Of a stretch of DNA of 25,718 nt, positions 15,746 through 23,462 are shown piece after piece; position 1 is the stretch's first letter; each line of letters starts with the position of its first letter. Below the pieces are notes generated by a model. It did not search any database, was not told the origin of the DNA, and saw nothing but the letters and a program-made list of their open reading frames with translations. The stretch covers positions 1-25,718 of the forward strand of contig JANXBU010000021.1 of NCBI GenBank assembly GCA_025060505.1, read 5' to 3'. The translations under genes were made by a program, and so were the position numbers. The DNA is from Candidatus Calescibacterium sp. (GTDB lineage: Bacteria > Calescibacteriota > Calescibacteriia > Calescibacteriales > Calescibacteriaceae).

Positions 15746-15843
15746 ATTTGATCAAATCTTTGCTTGTGTTTTTTTAACACAAATGTTAACTATTTTGATA
15801 ACAAGTGTTTTTGATAACATTCGATAGAGTTTTTTTGATAACA
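15746..15843. promoter_or_regulatory. Candidate operator array between glnA and the mgtC-like gene
   Basis: Within 98 bp there are a perfect 12-bp palindrome ATTTGATCAAAT (15746-15757) and an inverted repeat TTAACA-CAAA-TGTTAA (15774-15789). Three direct copies of TTTTGATAACA follow (15793-15803, 15809-15819, 15833-15843), 16 and 24 bp apart. The shared TTTGAT and TAACA cores suggest binding sites for one regulator. The GlnR pattern TGTNA-N7-TNACA is not met, because the closest pair has 10 bp between half-sites. Which protein binds is unknown. Confidence 0.45.
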
Positions 15844-15862
15844 TATTGTAAAATTACTCCAA

Positions 15863-16312
15863 ATGCTCCCGGAGTTTGATATTGTTTCGGACATAGAGCT
15901 TTTTATGAAAGTTTTCTGGGTTCTGATTTGTGCGACTATAGCTGGTGGGATACTTGGGATTGAAAGGGAGCTCGCACGGAGACCGGCTGGTTTGAAGACT
16001 TTGGTTTTTGTGACTGTTGGCTCGTCTTTATTTTCATTTTTTTCATTTGAGTTGGCAGGCTTCTTTGGTGGAGATCCCATGCGAGTTGCTTCTAACATCG
16101 CAACTGGTATCGGATTTCTTGGAGCTGGAGCGATTGTGAAAAGAGGTGATGTTATAGAGGGTCTAACTACTGCATCAATAATATGGGTGTGTGGTGCTAT
16201 TGGATTGGCAGTGGGTGCTGGATTCTATATCTCAGGAATTCTCATAGCTCTGGGAGGACTTGTTTTCCTTCTCTCACTTGAATTCATTGAAAGAAGATTT
16301 ATCAGGAAGTAA
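15863..16312 (+). CDS. MgtC/SapB-family membrane protein, short form
   Basis: An inner-membrane protein of the MgtC/SapB family. The 149 residues contain about five hydrophobic segments and the family motifs GGILGIERELARRPAGLKTL, TGIGFLGAGAIVKRG and GLTTASIIW. It stops at EFIERRFIRK, immediately after the last helix, so it lacks the C-terminal ACT-like soluble domain of about 80 residues found in classical MgtC (around 225 residues). Short forms are common and their function is poorly known; magnesium or acid adaptation is the usual annotation by family only. It diverges from glnA and is the first gene before dnaG (gap 388 bp). No SD; TAAAAT (15849-15854) ends 8 nt before the ATG. Confidence 0.88.
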   Translation: MLPEFDIVSDIELFMKVFWVLICATIAGGILGIERELARRPAGLKTLVFVTVGSSLFSFFSFELAGFFGGDPMRVASNIATGIGFLGAGAIVKRGDVIEGLTTASIIWVCGAIGLAVGAGFYISGILIALGGLVFLLSLEFIERRFIRK

Positions 16313-16340
16313 ACTAGATAGTAAGTAAACCGAAGATAGT
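16307..16340 (+). repeat. Imperfect tandem repeat at the end of the mgtC-like gene
   Basis: AAGTAAACTAGATAGT (16307-16322) is followed directly by AAGTAAACCGAAGATAGT (16323-16340). The first copy contains the stop codon. Two copies only; no function is evident. Confidence 0.35.
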
Positions 16341-16700
16341 AAATGGTATAACTAATTTTAGGTCGGAAATATTATCCAGAACTACAAATCATTACAAAAT
16401 TTTTTTGTCTGGATACTTATTTATGCTCTGTTGTTCTATATATAAACTGTTCAATTTTACTTGAAAAGTTATCTACAAATTGTTAATTTTAGCTTACACT
16501 ATTTTCAACTTATGTGGAAAATTAGAAAAAGAAATCCAAAAAGTTTAAACAAAAAAACAAAATTTTTACGCGCTGATTATAATGCAAATTACAAGAATGG
16601 AAATAAAGAAATTTTGAAATCAGAACCTGCGAGTGAAGGCGGAAGAAATGAACAGCAAAAACAGAATAAGTGTAAGATATAAAGATTAAAGAAAAGATAT
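16313..16700. other. Intergenic region upstream of dnaG
   Basis: These 388 bases hold no confident gene. They are very AT-rich and contain two DnaA-box-like nonamers (TTATCTACA at 16469-16477, one mismatch; TTTTCCACA on the minus strand at 16513-16521, a full TTWTNCACA match). A weak inverted repeat ATTTTC/GAAAAT surrounds the second box. A possible 56-codon ORF covers 16512-16682. No convincing dnaG promoter was found, though TATAAA occurs about 17 nt before its ATG. Confidence 0.4.
16512..16682 (+). CDS. Possible small basic protein upstream of dnaG
   Basis: An ATG-initiated frame of 56 residues (starting MWKIRKRNPKS) ends 18 nt before dnaG. It is strongly basic and Asn/Lys-rich with no recognisable domain. 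There is no SD, and its first codons overlap a DnaA-box-like sequence. Such a composition is expected by chance from A-rich DNA, so it is listed only as a candidate. Confidence 0.2.
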   Translation: MWKIRKRNPKSLNKKTKFLRADYNANYKNGNKEILKSEPASEGGRNEQQKQNKCKI

Positions 16701-18440
16701 ATGGAAGCTGTAAAAAAAATTTTTGTAAGAGAGCTACTTGAAAAAATCGATATTCTTGAAGTTGTATCAGAGTACATCTCGGTAAAAAAGATAGGAAAAG
16801 ATTGGTATGCTGTCTGTCCGTTTCATCCAGATACAAAACCATCTCTGAGAATAAGAGAAGACAAAAAGATTTTCAACTGTTTTGGTTGCGGTGTTGGTGG
16901 AAATGTCATAACTTTCATTTCAAAAATAAGAAATATTTCTTTTCTTGAAGCCCTGAGCTTTCTTGCTGAAAGATACTATCCAGATATATACGTTGAGATA
17001 AACAAAGAAGCATACTCTCAGAAAAGAAAAATCATACAGGTCAATGCTCATATCTTGATGCTTCTGAGAAAATACCTTAAAAACAAAGATGGAAAATTAG
17101 CACGCGATTATCTGAACTCAAGGCAAGTAAAAGAAGAAATGTGGGATATTTTTGCTCTGGGTTTCGCACCGGCTGATCCTTATTTGATACCAAATATTCT
17201 GCTCAAAGAAGGTTTCTCTCAAGACGAACTCTGCTCAACAGGAAACATAAAGCACACCGGAGATTCTCTGATGTTTATTTTCAGAAACAAAATAATGTTT
17301 CCAATAAATAATCCAAAAGGTGAAATTATAGCTTTTGGAGGAAGAACTCTTGACGAGACTATTCAACCGAAATACATAAATTCAGCTGAAAGTTCTGTTT
17401 TCAAAAAGAGAGAAAGTTTTTTTGGAATAATGCAGGCTCTCGATGAGATGAGATTGTATGGAAAGTGCGTTATTGTGGAAGGATATTTTGATGTTATATC
17501 TATGCATCAGGCTGGTTTGAAGAACACCATCAGCTGTCTTGGAACTGCCTTGACTCCATCTCATGTTGGTTTTCTCAAAAGATTAGTATCAGATGTGGTT
17601 ATAATTTTCGATGGCGACGATGCTGGAAGGAAAGCTGCTCTAAAAAATATAGATTTGTTTCTAAAATCGGGTATTATACCGAAAGTTGGAATATTGCCCT
17701 ACGGTGAGGATCCTGATTCTTTTGTGAGGAAAGGCGGGACAATGGAAGATGTATCTGTAAAAGATGGGGTTATTTTCGCCGCGGAAACATTTCTTGATGA
17801 ACCTATAAGGAAGAAAGATACTGTTGGAATATCAAGAGCTATCTCACAAGTTCATCTCCTGCTCTCACTAGTGTACAACGAATCTGAAACTCAAGCCGAA
17901 ATATATGTGAGAGAGATTTCCGAAAAGCTGGGAATAAGCCCGAGTGTTCTCAAATCAGATGTAAGAAAATTAGCGAGACCCTATCAGCAGCCTTCAAGAA
18001 AGAGAGCAGATATTCCAGAGTATGAGCTTGAGATACTAAGATTTGCTATCTTTAAGAAAGAGTCACTGAAATATATTTCTGAATATGAACAGTATATATC
18101 TTCTGAAGAAGTAGTTTCTGCTTTAAGGTGTGTCAGAGAAGCAGATGGTAACGTAGAGCTTGCAATTTCTCTTGCCGACGAAAAAGTCAAAAAACTGATT
18201 CTTGAGGTTGTAATAGAAGGTAAGGATTATCCAGAGATCGGATGGGAAGAGCTTCTTGAAAGTATATTGAAAAGGCTCGCGATAGAAAAAATAAGGAAAG
18301 AACTTATTCAGATATCAAAGGAGGCTTACAGAGATCCAATAAAAAGGCAAAGGTATTTTGCTTTGGTTAAAAAACTTTCTTTTCTTGAGGGGGTGAAACC
18401 AAAAACAAAAAGGGGTGAAGATAGCGGGTCGGAGAAATAA
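16701..18440 (+). CDS. dnaG: DNA primase
   Basis: It makes RNA primers at the replication fork. The 579 residues have the N-terminal CHC2 zinc finger (C39, H42, C60, C63 in CPFH and CFGC). The TOPRIM core follows, with E260 in VIVEGYFDV and D304/D306 in IIFDGDDAG, followed by LPYGEDPDSFVRKGG. The last roughly 200 residues form the helical helicase-binding part. The start fits the family, since the zinc finger begins at the expected distance from the N-terminus. It is followed by rpoD after 69 nt, an arrangement known from the macromolecular-synthesis operon. rpsU is not upstream. No strong SD precedes the ATG (AAAGAAAAGATAT). Confidence 0.96.
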   Translation: MEAVKKIFVRELLEKIDILEVVSEYISVKKIGKDWYAVCPFHPDTKPSLRIREDKKIFNCFGCGVGGNVITFISKIRNISFLEALSFLAERYYPDIYVEINKEAYSQKRKIIQVNAHILMLLRKYLKNKDGKLARDYLNSRQVKEEMWDIFALGFAPADPYLIPNILLKEGFSQDELCSTGNIKHTGDSLMFIFRNKIMFPINNPKGEIIAFGGRTLDETIQPKYINSAESSVFKKRESFFGIMQALDEMRLYGKCVIVEGYFDVISMHQAGLKNTISCLGTALTPSHVGFLKRLVSDVVIIFDGDDAGRKAALKNIDLFLKSGIIPKVGILPYGEDPDSFVRKGGTMEDVSVKDGVIFAAETFLDEPIRKKDTVGISRAISQVHLLLSLVYNESETQAEIYVREISEKLGISPSVLKSDVRKLARPYQQPSRKRADIPEYELEILRFAIFKKESLKYISEYEQYISSEEVVSALRCVREADGNVELAISLADEKVKKLILEVVIEGKDYPEIGWEELLESILKRLAIEKIRKELIQISKEAYRDPIKRQRYFALVKKLSFLEGVKPKTKRGEDSGSEK

Positions 18441-18454
18441 AAGGAGAAATAAAA

Positions 18455-18532
18455 ATGGGTGAGAGGAGGAGGAAGGAGGATATTATCAAGCAAAAAGGAG
18501 GTAACTTTTATGAAAAAAGAAGCCAAATCTAA
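18455..18532 (+). CDS. Possible leader peptide overlapping the rpoD start
   Basis: A 25-codon frame (MGERRRKEDIIKQKGG...) begins at an ATG with its own SD (AAGGAG at 18441-18446, 8 nt spacing). It ends with TAA 20 nt inside rpoD, in a different frame. It spans the polypurine stretch holding further SD-like sequences and the true rpoD SD. Ribosomes reading it would pass over the rpoD start site, which would permit translational coupling. The Arg/Lys/Glu richness simply follows from the purine-rich DNA, so coding function is uncertain. Confidence 0.3.
   Translation: MGERRRKEDIIKQKGGNFYEKRSQI
18494..18502 (+). promoter_or_regulatory. Ribosome binding site that fixes the rpoD start
   Basis: AAAGGAGGT ends 7 nt before the ATG at 18510. 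It favours this ATG over the in-frame GTG at 18459. A second purine run, GAGGAGGAGGAAGGAGG (18463-18479), lies just upstream. Confidence 0.75.
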
Positions 18533-19910
18533 TGCGTATATGTCTGTTTACTTTTGGAACCTTCGAGGATCTGTACCGTTGAAAGCAGATAAAGAAAAAG
18601 AACTTTTCAAGAAGGTTGAATTCTATTCTCTATCTATACTTTGTGAGCTTATGGATATTGATGAGTTTTGGAATGAGCTTGATAGAATTCTCAATGATAT
18701 GATTCAAACCGCTGAATTTCCAACCGAATTTTTTGATATAGTCAAAGCTCGTTATGGAGATTTTGAGAAAAAAACAAACAAAAGACTGAGAGTTGAGATG
18801 GCGAAAAAAATAAAAAACAATCTTGTTAAGCTCAAGAACCATTACAAAATCTTAAAAGTTATGCTTGAAATAGGAAATGATAAAAAGGCAGAGGAGAGAT
18901 TGGCTCAGATGAACGAGCTCAAACTTAGTATAGGTTTGACATTAGATTTTCTTCATCACATGAGACAGCACATATCTCAGTGGTATGAGCAAAGAATCAA
19001 GAATTCTGAAAATGGTAGATATGACATAATAAAGGATCAGGAGCTCAAAAAAGCTGCTGAGATCCTCAAAAGAGTAAAGGAGCTTTCAAACAAGCTCAAG
19101 TCGGAAACTGAGTTGATTTATAACTCAAATCTCAGACTTTCGGTGAAGATGGCAAAAAGGTATCATATACAGAACACAGATATGTTTGATTACATACAAG
19201 ATGGTAATCTGGCTATTGCTAAAGCTATGGAGAGATTTGAATGGAGAAAAGGAACGAAATTTTCTACTTACGCTGTTCCCTGGATAAAGCAGGCGATAAT
19301 AAGGTCACTGAACGACGCGATACACCCAATAAGAATGCCGGGACATATTATTGAGCTTATGAATAAAATAAATAAATTTATAAGGAGTTTTGTTCAGGAG
19401 AATGGAAGGGAGCCAACCATATCTGAAATAGCGTCAAAGATGAAAGCTCCGGTTGAAAAAATAGACAACATCATGAAAATAATAAAAGAGCCAATGTCTT
19501 TTGAATTTTTCTCTTTTTCCCCAGACGATGAAGCTCAGAAGCTTGATGAAGTTCTGGATATACAAGACAGCGTTTCTGTGATTGAGAATATAGAAAGAAA
19601 TGATATGAGAAAGAAAATCAGAAGAATAATAGATATCGTTCTTACACCTCGTGAGAAGAAAGTTATTGAGATGCGCTGTGGATTCTATTCAAAAAGAGAA
19701 GCAACCTTAGATGAAGTAAGCGAAGTTCTATGTATAACAAGAGAAAGAGTAAGACAGATTGAGCAAATTGCTACAAAGAAATTGAAGAAAGTTTTTTCAA
19801 AATTAGGTTACAATTTATTCGATGATCTTCCAATTAATAAAAATAAAAGCTCAAAAAGAACTCTGAGAAAGTGTGAATTTGAGAAATTTGAGAACGAAGG
19901 AGATTACTGA
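18510..19910 (+). CDS. rpoD: RNA polymerase sigma factor, RpoD-like (probable principal sigma)
   Basis: It directs RNA polymerase to -35/-10 promoters. The 466 residues lack region 1.1 and start with region 1.2 (SVYFWNLRGSVPLKADKEKE, 12-31). A helical non-conserved region of about 150 residues follows, then region 2 (LRLSVKMAKRY, DYIQDGNLAIAKAMERFEWRKG, 251-270), region 3 (EPTISEIASKMKAP) and region 4.2 (TLDEVSEVLCITRERVRQIEQIATKKL, 399-425). Its position after dnaG and the retained NCR suggest the housekeeping sigma. Oddly, the FSTYATWWIRQAITR consensus reads FSTYAVPWIKQAIIR: the first Trp of the melting pair is Pro257 and the -10-reading Thr is Ile264, while Gln261 is kept. A Lys/Arg-rich tail follows region 4. 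An alternative role as a divergent secondary sigma is possible. Confidence 0.9.
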   Translation: MKKEAKSNAYMSVYFWNLRGSVPLKADKEKELFKKVEFYSLSILCELMDIDEFWNELDRILNDMIQTAEFPTEFFDIVKARYGDFEKKTNKRLRVEMAKKIKNNLVKLKNHYKILKVMLEIGNDKKAEERLAQMNELKLSIGLTLDFLHHMRQHISQWYEQRIKNSENGRYDIIKDQELKKAAEILKRVKELSNKLKSETELIYNSNLRLSVKMAKRYHIQNTDMFDYIQDGNLAIAKAMERFEWRKGTKFSTYAVPWIKQAIIRSLNDAIHPIRMPGHIIELMNKINKFIRSFVQENGREPTISEIASKMKAPVEKIDNIMKIIKEPMSFEFFSFSPDDEAQKLDEVLDIQDSVSVIENIERNDMRKKIRRIIDIVLTPREKKVIEMRCGFYSKREATLDEVSEVLCITRERVRQIEQIATKKLKKVFSKLGYNLFDDLPINKNKSSKRTLRKCEFEKFENEGDY

Positions 19911-20169
19911 TTTTATCATTTTTGAGATTATTTCGTATCAGTGATCCAAAGGATTCCGGAGCAAAATACATATTCTGAAAAAGGTTCAATGAATTTGATG
20001 AAAGCTTTGGTAAAAATTTTCAGATAAGTACTGCGAAATAAAAATACCAATAAAAATAACTAGCTGAAGAAAAATTAGAGAATACTCTAAAACTCTCGCA
20101 CAGTTGTTGAAATATTTTTCAAACTGAAAAAATAATCAGAAAATTGATCTGAATAAAATTAAGTAAGGT
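19911..20169. other. Intergenic region between rpoD and the acyltransferase gene
   Basis: 259 bases without a credible gene. It holds a hairpin-like inverted repeat CAGT-TG-TTGAAA-TATT-TTTCAA-ACTG (20101-20126) and TAAAAT (20154-20159) ending 10 nt before the next ATG. No T-run follows the hairpin on the plus strand, so it is not an evident rpoD terminator. Confidence 0.35.
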
Positions 20170-21777
20170 ATGTCATCTTTTCGACAATATCTCCCTGATG
20201 ATCAGCAGAAGCAAAATATAAAAACGGAGGTTGTAAGGAGGGTTCTTTATGACTTCTTCATTTCGGCTCGTGAGGATGATTACTTTATAAGAAGGAAAAT
20301 AAATGAGACAGTTTCTGCTGAGATAGAGAGATGGAGATCTGAAAGGAGTTTTCCGTTAGCAGAAGATTATATAAGGTTCTTTCGTAAAGTAAGAAGAAAG
20401 ATTCCATCCGCTTCCGATTCTGAAAGAAGATACATTTTGAAGCAGATTGTTGAGTTATATATGGATGAGATTCAGGGACATTTTTCTCCCATAATATATA
20501 GGCTTGCGACTCGTATTGTACCGCGCGGACTTTCTTTCATACTTGCCAGTATCACACCATCAAGTATAATATCAAATCTTCCCCATCTTCCAGATGTTGA
20601 CTCACATATCATAATATCTGGAAATAAAGATATTTTGCTGAAACTTGCAAGAAAAGGGAGCATAATTCTTTGTCCAACTCATGTAAGTCATGTTGATTCT
20701 CCTGTTATAGGGTATGTGGTTTATAAGGTTGGACTTCCGCCTTTTCTTTATGGAGCCGGTTTAAACCTTTTTTCAAATCCTATATTGGGTTTCTTTATGA
20801 AAAATCTCGGAGCTTACAAAGTTGATAGAAAAAGAAAGCATGATCTTTATCTTGATACATTAAAGCATTATGTAAGCACAACATTGGAGATGGAGTATGA
20901 TCATATATTTTTCCCGGAAGGAACTCGTTCAAGGAATGGTGCTTTCCAAAAAAAACTCAAAATGGGACTTCTTGGTTGCGGAGTGAGATCGTACATAAAC
21001 AATTTGAAGAACAAAAGCCCAAGACCAAACATATATGTTGTTCCGGCTACGTTCACTTACCATATTACGCTTGAAGCAGAAAGCTTGGTGCGCCAGTATC
21101 TTGAAGATACAACTAAAGAAGACTGGGTTTCGTACAAAGACGAAGCTTTTGTGCCATCAAGAATATTTGAGTTTGTGAAAAGATTTATTGAGCTTGATAT
21201 GAAGCTTGTGGTGAGATTTTCTGATGCTTTTGATGTTTTTGGAAATCCAGTTGATGAGGATGGAAATTCTCTTGATCCGAACGGAAGAACTGTTGATCCA
21301 AAAAGATATGTCCTGAAAGACGGTGTTCCGGAGCACGACTCTCAGCGCGATGCTGAATACACAAAAGAGCTCGCGGAAAAAATCTTGCAGACATATAGGA
21401 AAGACAACGCGGTTCTCTCAACTAACCTTGCTTCATTTGTTATATTTGAACTTGCTATGAAAAAAATAGGTGAAACAGATGAAATAAGAGCTCTTTACTT
21501 ACTCGAAGGTCTGAACATTGACTATCAGGAAGTGATCAGATACATAGATATAGCGAAAAATAAGTTCAATGAATTACATCAGCAGAACAAGGTTTTTGTC
21601 TTCTATCGTGTGAATGAAAAAACCGCAAAGGGAATACTTGATACAGCTTATAGGGTTTTCTCAAAGTATCATGAAAGACCTCCTTTCAGAATAACTCGTG
21701 GAAAAGTAAAGATAGAAAACGCACCGCTTCTGTATTATTATAGAAACAGACTAACAAATTACATAAGTTTATATTAA
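20170..21777 (+). CDS. PlsB-like glycerol-3-phosphate 1-O-acyltransferase
   Basis: Probably acylates glycerol-3-phosphate (or lysophosphatidate) in phospholipid synthesis at the inner membrane. The 535 residues show the PlsC/PlsB acyltransferase core: the catalytic H-x4-D motif THVSHVDSP (H171, D176), the Gly/Arg motif GAYKVDRKRKHD and FFPEGTRSRNG (248-257). A later segment, FGNPVDEDGNSLDPNGRTVD, and a C-terminus ending in LLYYYRNRLTNYI are typical of the long PlsB-like acyltransferases and not of the short PlsC type (about 240 residues). The protein is shorter than E. coli PlsB (about 800). Substrate position (sn-1 or sn-2) is not proven by sequence. It follows rpoD on the same strand after 259 nt; AAGGT touches the ATG. 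Confidence 0.85.
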   Translation: MSSFRQYLPDDQQKQNIKTEVVRRVLYDFFISAREDDYFIRRKINETVSAEIERWRSERSFPLAEDYIRFFRKVRRKIPSASDSERRYILKQIVELYMDEIQGHFSPIIYRLATRIVPRGLSFILASITPSSIISNLPHLPDVDSHIIISGNKDILLKLARKGSIILCPTHVSHVDSPVIGYVVYKVGLPPFLYGAGLNLFSNPILGFFMKNLGAYKVDRKRKHDLYLDTLKHYVSTTLEMEYDHIFFPEGTRSRNGAFQKKLKMGLLGCGVRSYINNLKNKSPRPNIYVVPATFTYHITLEAESLVRQYLEDTTKEDWVSYKDEAFVPSRIFEFVKRFIELDMKLVVRFSDAFDVFGNPVDEDGNSLDPNGRTVDPKRYVLKDGVPEHDSQRDAEYTKELAEKILQTYRKDNAVLSTNLASFVIFELAMKKIGETDEIRALYLLEGLNIDYQEVIRYIDIAKNKFNELHQQNKVFVFYRVNEKTAKGILDTAYRVFSKYHERPPFRITRGKVKIENAPLLYYYRNRLTNYISLY

Positions 21778-21893
21778 TCTCTTTTGAATATATTTTATAT
21801 CTCGTGATTGCTTTGTTGCGATCTGGGATACTTTTACTAAGCTGCTCTCTCTTTCTATGTTTGATAATTTAGTAGCAGATTTTGAAAGTTTTA

Positions 21894-23462
21894 TTATTTT
21901 TCCTTTATGGGTTTTATTGTGTTTTTTTCAAGAACGTATTGATTTCCGCAGTATGAGCAGGTTGCTTTTTTTCTGTTGAATTTCAAAGTTACGCCACATT
22001 TGCAGACCCATCCTATTTGTTTTGCAGGAACTCCTACCACAAGAGCGTAGTCTGGAACATCTTTTTTTACAACCGCACCAGCGCCAATCATTGCGTATCT
22101 TCCGATTTTGACTCCACAGACTATTGTGGCGTTTGCTCCGATTGTCGCTCCTTTGCCAACATAAGTGTTCATGAACTCGTTTTTTCTTTCTATAAAAGCT
22201 CGCGGATTATAAACATTTGTGAAAACACAAGACGGACCACAGAAAACTTCATCTTCAAGAATAACTCCTTTGTATATTGATATGTTATTTTGGATCTTAC
22301 ATCTATCTCCTATAACTACATCCGGACCGATTTCGCAGTATTTTCCTATTATACAATTTTTGCCGATTTTAGTTCCACTTCTTATGTGAGAAAACTGCCA
22401 TATTTTTGTTCCTTCTCCTATTTCTGTTCCATCTTCCACAATTGCTGTTGGATGAACGAAATATTTTTTATCAGAGATTTGTATTGGACTTCCTTTCTTC
22501 AAAGATTCTTCTGCTGCTTCAAGAACTTTCAAAACTCGCAGACCTTCTTCTCCATCTGTTATAGGTTTTTTTCTTTCTTTTATACATTCAAGAAAATGCA
22601 GAAGCTCTAATTTAAGTGGTTCTCCGTTTTCAAATTGAATTGTTTCGTAATCAGCTTTTTCCGCAACCGGTATTTTTCCTTCTTCCCATTTTATTTTGTG
22701 TGGATATAGAAAAAGTTTTTCTTTGCTTACATCGTCAAAAACAAGCATACCACCAGAGCATACTATTATTAATTTCTGTTCTTTGTATGGGTGCAGCCAG
22801 CTTACAAATATGTGTGCTTTGAGACCCTTTGCAAAATCCATAAGTGTGATTGTCACATCATAAACTCCTTTTGTTATGTAGTCTTCTCCCATTGAAAAAA
22901 CTTTCTGCGGCATTTCCCCAACTATTGATAAGATCAAAGATATATCGTGTGGAGCGAAACTCCAAAGTATGTTTTCTTCTGTTCTCAATTTTCCTATATT
23001 CAAACGATTTGAATAAATGTATTCGATCTTTCCTAATTTTCCAGAGCTTACTACCTCCTTCAGTTTTTTCACAGCTGGGTGATATTGCAAAACATGTCCG
23101 ACCATAAGGATTTTTTTATTATGGCTGGCAATCTGGACTAACTCTTTCGCATCAGATACCCTTAGAGCTATGGGTTTCTCAACAAAAACATCTTTTCCTG
23201 CAATAAGAGATTTTTTCGCAAGCTCAAAATGTGTTACGGCAGGAGTAGCTATTGCAACTGCGTCAATGCTTTCATCAGAAAGAACATCTTCATAATTCTC
23301 ATAGAATCTGATTCCTTTTTCTGTGTATTGTTTTATGAGTGGATTTGATTTGTCTATCTCACATATACCGTACAGAGTCCCAATTTCGTATAGGTTACGA
23401 GCAACATTTTTTCCCCAATAACCTAACCCAACACAAACAATTCTTTTAGCATTGTTTTCCAT
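21894..23462 (-). CDS. Fusion of Gfo/Idh/MocA sugar dehydrogenase and left-handed beta-helix acetyltransferase (WlbA/WbpB + WbpD type)
   Basis: A 522-residue bifunctional enzyme, likely for UDP-2,3-diacetamido-2,3-dideoxy-hexuronate in surface polysaccharide. Residues 1 to about 335 are a Gfo/Idh/MocA oxidoreductase: VGLGYWGKN (11-19), VEKP with the catalytic Lys96, RLNIGKLR and WSFAPHD (H172), matching the UDP-GlcNAcA 3-dehydrogenases WlbA/WbpB. From about 340 comes a hexapeptide-repeat acyltransferase (HPTAIVEDGTEIGEGTKIW, IGANATIVCGVKIGRYAMIGAG, VVGVPAK) like WbpD/WlbB N-acetyltransferases. A C-terminal zinc ribbon follows (CKCG at 487-490, CSYC at 502-505). The aminotransferase that would act between the two steps is not in the window. 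SD AAGGAG lies 10 nt before the ATG. It stands alone, convergent with the acyltransferase gene. Confidence 0.88.
   Translation of the reverse strand: MENNAKRIVCVGLGYWGKNVARNLYEIGTLYGICEIDKSNPLIKQYTEKGIRFYENYEDVLSDESIDAVAIATPAVTHFELAKKSLIAGKDVFVEKPIALRVSDAKELVQIASHNKKILMVGHVLQYHPAVKKLKEVVSSGKLGKIEYIYSNRLNIGKLRTEENILWSFAPHDISLILSIVGEMPQKVFSMGEDYITKGVYDVTITLMDFAKGLKAHIFVSWLHPYKEQKLIIVCSGGMLVFDDVSKEKLFLYPHKIKWEEGKIPVAEKADYETIQFENGEPLKLELLHFLECIKERKKPITDGEEGLRVLKVLEAAEESLKKGSPIQISDKKYFVHPTAIVEDGTEIGEGTKIWQFSHIRSGTKIGKNCIIGKYCEIGPDVVIGDRCKIQNNISIYKGVILEDEVFCGPSCVFTNVYNPRAFIERKNEFMNTYVGKGATIGANATIVCGVKIGRYAMIGAGAVVKKDVPDYALVVGVPAKQIGWVCKCGVTLKFNRKKATCSYCGNQYVLEKNTIKPIKEK

Noticed and set aside
15774-15803. 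GlnR/TnrA-type box upstream of glnA
   Set aside because: Half-sites TGTTA and TAACA are present but separated by 10 bp instead of 7, so the classical consensus is not met.
18459-18509. Upstream GTG start for rpoD adding 17 residues
   Set aside because: The added residues come from the polypurine SD region, while AAAGGAGGT sits 7 nt before the ATG at 18510.
21778-21893. Intrinsic terminator between the convergent acyltransferase and sugar-fusion genes
   Set aside because: No stem with a following T-run could be found on either strand; the same holds for the other convergent gene ends.
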